Of a stretch of 64,000 bases of DNA, positions 62,336-64,000 are shown piece by piece; within the stretch, counting starts at the first letter, position 1; the number at the start of each line of letters is the position of its first letter. A program made the translations under genes and the position numbers. The stretch is taken from contig JACMJZ010000025.1 of NCBI GenBank assembly GCA_014380365.1, positions 62,001 through 126,000 on the forward strand, given 5' to 3'. The notes under the pieces were generated by a model. That model was given only the letters and a program-made list of their open reading frames with translations. It ran no database searches and had not been told where the DNA came from. The DNA comes from Pyrinomonadaceae bacterium (GTDB lineage: Bacteria; Acidobacteriota; Blastocatellia; Pyrinomonadales; Pyrinomonadaceae).

Positions 62336-63180
62336 GGTGACGCAATGCCCTGAAGCAGGTCAGACCGTACGCCCAATGATCGGTTGCGACAGCATGTTCT
62401 ATTGAGCAGCCACCTTAAAAGCTTCTTCCCACAACCCACTCTCGAACAAAACTTCCTACCCTTCGAGGGCAAATCGATTCGAATGCCAGAAAAGTTAACT
62501 GAGCCGAGTAGCGAGTTTCTTTCCTACCATCGCCGTAGGATTTTCGTTAGGTAGAGGGTTGGTTCTGCAACGCCGCAGCGGTCTATGTCCCGGTGGTGGA
62601 CCAGCACCCCACGCGGGTTGCCCGCGCGGGGACCCCGCGCTTTGCCCCACCAGCAACGCTCCTTTAGTCATTCGGGCTGCGCCCCGACTAATGGGGCGTA
62701 GCCACGGGGCAAATTCGAAATCGCTGCGGAAGGTCGGAGACCTTCCGCACATCAGACGGCGGAGCCGTCTTCAGCCAGCGAGCAGACAGTTAGGGTGAAT
62801 GGAAATTGGTGGCATTGCGGCTCGGCCGCGGCACAGTGCGGAAAGGCTACGCCTTTCCGGGAACGAGTGTCTCTATTTCTTTCCTGAGGCTGAGCCTCAG
62901 GAATGTGTGGGACGGAGCGGAACGGAAAGCCATAGGCTTTCCGCACGGTGCAGCGGCGGAGCCGTTCTCACGATGTAACCGGTGTCGTAAAGACTATCCA
63001 TTCGGACCGTGCCGGCGTCCAGCGAGTTCGCGTGCCGGCGTATCGGGGAATTAGACGAAAAACAGATCAACTCGCTCACCCTTGCGAAGTCCGATAGAAT
63101 CGGTTCGCGGCGAGTCGCTCCCACGACGGTGAGTATTGGAGAGCTTGAGCGCAAGTAGTCAGTAATCAGCCGAAACTCTC
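62336..63180. repeat. Palindrome cluster at the right edge of the island
   Basis: The 845 bases hold no convincing gene. Between about 62580 and 62975 at least six short perfect or near-perfect palindromes occur: GCGGAAGGTCGGAGACCTTCC, GACGGCGGAGCCGTC, GGAAAGGCTACGCCTTTCC, CCTGAGGCTGAGCCTCAGG, CGGAAAGCCATAGGCTTTCC and CCCGCGCGGGG. Most have 3-6 base loops. They may be folded RNA or copies of small mobile palindromes. The promoter of the next gene is within 63000-63180. Confidence 0.65.
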
Positions 63181-64000
63181 ATGGCATTGTCGCTTCAATC
63201 CAGCACCAATCAATTCAGCAGCAAACGGGGCATCGACAAAGCGTTTTCGACGGGCAGATGGTTGACCGTGTGCAAGACGCTCGTCCTCGTTGTCGCTGTG
63301 GTAGTCAGTTCGATGTCAGAGGTTGTAGGGCAGCGATCACCGACCCTGTCGCTAACGCTGCCGGTTCTGACAACGCCCGCGGCGCATCGATTTCAGAATC
63401 CTCCCGCGCAACTTGATGCGCAGGCGATTCAAACGCTGTTGCGTGAGGTGGAGGCCAAACATAAAGAGGCCAATGCGAAACTCGAATACTACTCCTACAT
63501 TCTGAAGCGAACGGAACATGAGCTGAATGACAAAGGTGAGGGGAAGAGGTATCGGGTGCATGAGTATCGAGTGTTTCCGCGTCGGGAAGGACTTCAGATA
63601 GCCGCAACGCTTAGTGAGAACGGAAAAGAGCTATCGCCGGTGAAGTTGGCGAAAGAGAAAGCGAGAGCAAACAAGGAATGGCAAAAGCATAGGAAGAAAT
63701 CAGAGGCCAGAGGTCAGAAGTCGGAGGTCACAAAGAGCGATGAGGGCAAGGCATTTCCCTGGTTCGACACGCTCGACTTCACCGCGATGCCGCCCGAGCG
63801 TATCGAGGATCGAGAGGTGGTGATCCTTAGCTTCCGGCCACGCGCGAAGCGTTCGGACGATACGCCTCAAAAAAACGTGGACAAATTCGTCGCGAGCCTG
63901 AAAGGACAGGTTTGGATCGACCCGGTAGAGAAGATAATTCTGAAGTTCCAGGCTGAGCTGACGAGGGATTTCAGCGCCGGCGGCCTCTCGGGTTGGCTTT
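63181..64000 (+). CDS. Secreted hypothetical protein, cut by the window edge
   Basis: An open frame of 273 codons from the ATG at 63181 to the end of the window. It has a late hydrophobic signal segment (TVCKTLVLVVAVVVSS, about residues 34-49), then a helical region rich in Glu/Lys (LLREVEAKHKEANAKLEYYS), then beta strands with KGQVWIDPVEKIILKFQAEL. The latter resembles the lipoprotein-carrier-like domain of secreted acidobacterial proteins. Residues about 174-184 (KSEARGQKSEV) look like an inserted low-complexity repeat, CAGAGGCCAGAGGTCAGAAG at DNA level. The 3' end is missing, so the family stays open. Confidence 0.65.
   Translation, partial: MALSLQSSTNQFSSKRGIDKAFSTGRWLTVCKTLVLVVAVVVSSMSEVVGQRSPTLSLTLPVLTTPAAHRFQNPPAQLDAQAIQTLLREVEAKHKEANAKLEYYSYILKRTEHELNDKGEGKRYRVHEYRVFPRREGLQIAATLSENGKELSPVKLAKEKARANKEWQKHRKKSEARGQKSEVTKSDEGKAFPWFDTLDFTAMPPERIEDREVVILSFRPRAKRSDDTPQKNVDKFVASLKGQVWIDPVEKIILKFQAELTRDFSAGGLSGWL

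Overview
The window looks like chromosome from a GC-rich acidobacterium, most probably of the Blastocatellia / subdivision 4 type. This is inferred from gene content: two Oar-like TonB receptors with carboxypeptidase-regulatory N-termini, a Ser/Thr kinase fused to a TolB-like and TPR region, DUF4214, CHAD, DUF4388 and FecR/DUF6600 proteins, and a very high density of intergenic inverted repeats. No rRNA, tRNA, CRISPR array, transposase or integrase was found.

Left arm (1-16 kb, all on the minus strand): a glutamine amidotransferase, a PQQ-propeller lipoprotein, a diaminopimelate epimerase with an unusual active site, a PBP4-type DD-peptidase, a kinase/TPR protein, a 1687-residue secreted beta-helix protein with ten tandem Ig-like modules, and a lipopolysaccharide heptose cluster (Trm112-like, GT9, heptose kinase).

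Phosphate region (16-40 kb): a Porin_5-type porin, a pseudo-receiver, a four-gene operon (two thymidylate-kinase-like genes, Ppx/GppA, CHAD) and SixA. Then come a secreted HExxH protein, a TonB receptor, a stand-alone winged-helix gene, and the complete pstS-pstC-pstA-pstB-pstB-phoU-phoB-phoR cluster. Arrays of 11-bp direct repeats with a GTT(A/C)A core, matching the architecture of PhoB boxes, lie upstream of pstS, the TonB receptor, the HExxH protein and the porin. They tie these genes into one predicted Pho regulon.

Middle/right (40-54 kb): a DUF4388 protein, a second TonB receptor, a dnaK-dnaJ-hspR operon without grpE, pgsA, a metallophosphoesterase, a FecR/DUF6600 protein with a Gln/Arg-rich tail, and two helical proteins of unknown function.

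Defence island (about 56.2-62.4 kb): a visibly AT-richer block encoding Vsr endonuclease, a C5-cytosine methyltransferase, a MORC-like GHKL ATPase, a Z1-domain helicase-like ATPase and a 74-residue protein. The first four match the MORC/Z1 restriction-modification context known from comparative genomics. The DUF4420 and AIPR genes that I recall accompanying it are not visible. The island is flanked on the left by a 21-bp tandem repeat array and a long inverted repeat, and on the right by a cluster of short palindromes. The window ends inside a secreted protein gene.

At least eight families of short inverted repeats sit between genes, and pieces of two families also lie in frame inside genes (phoR and the porin).
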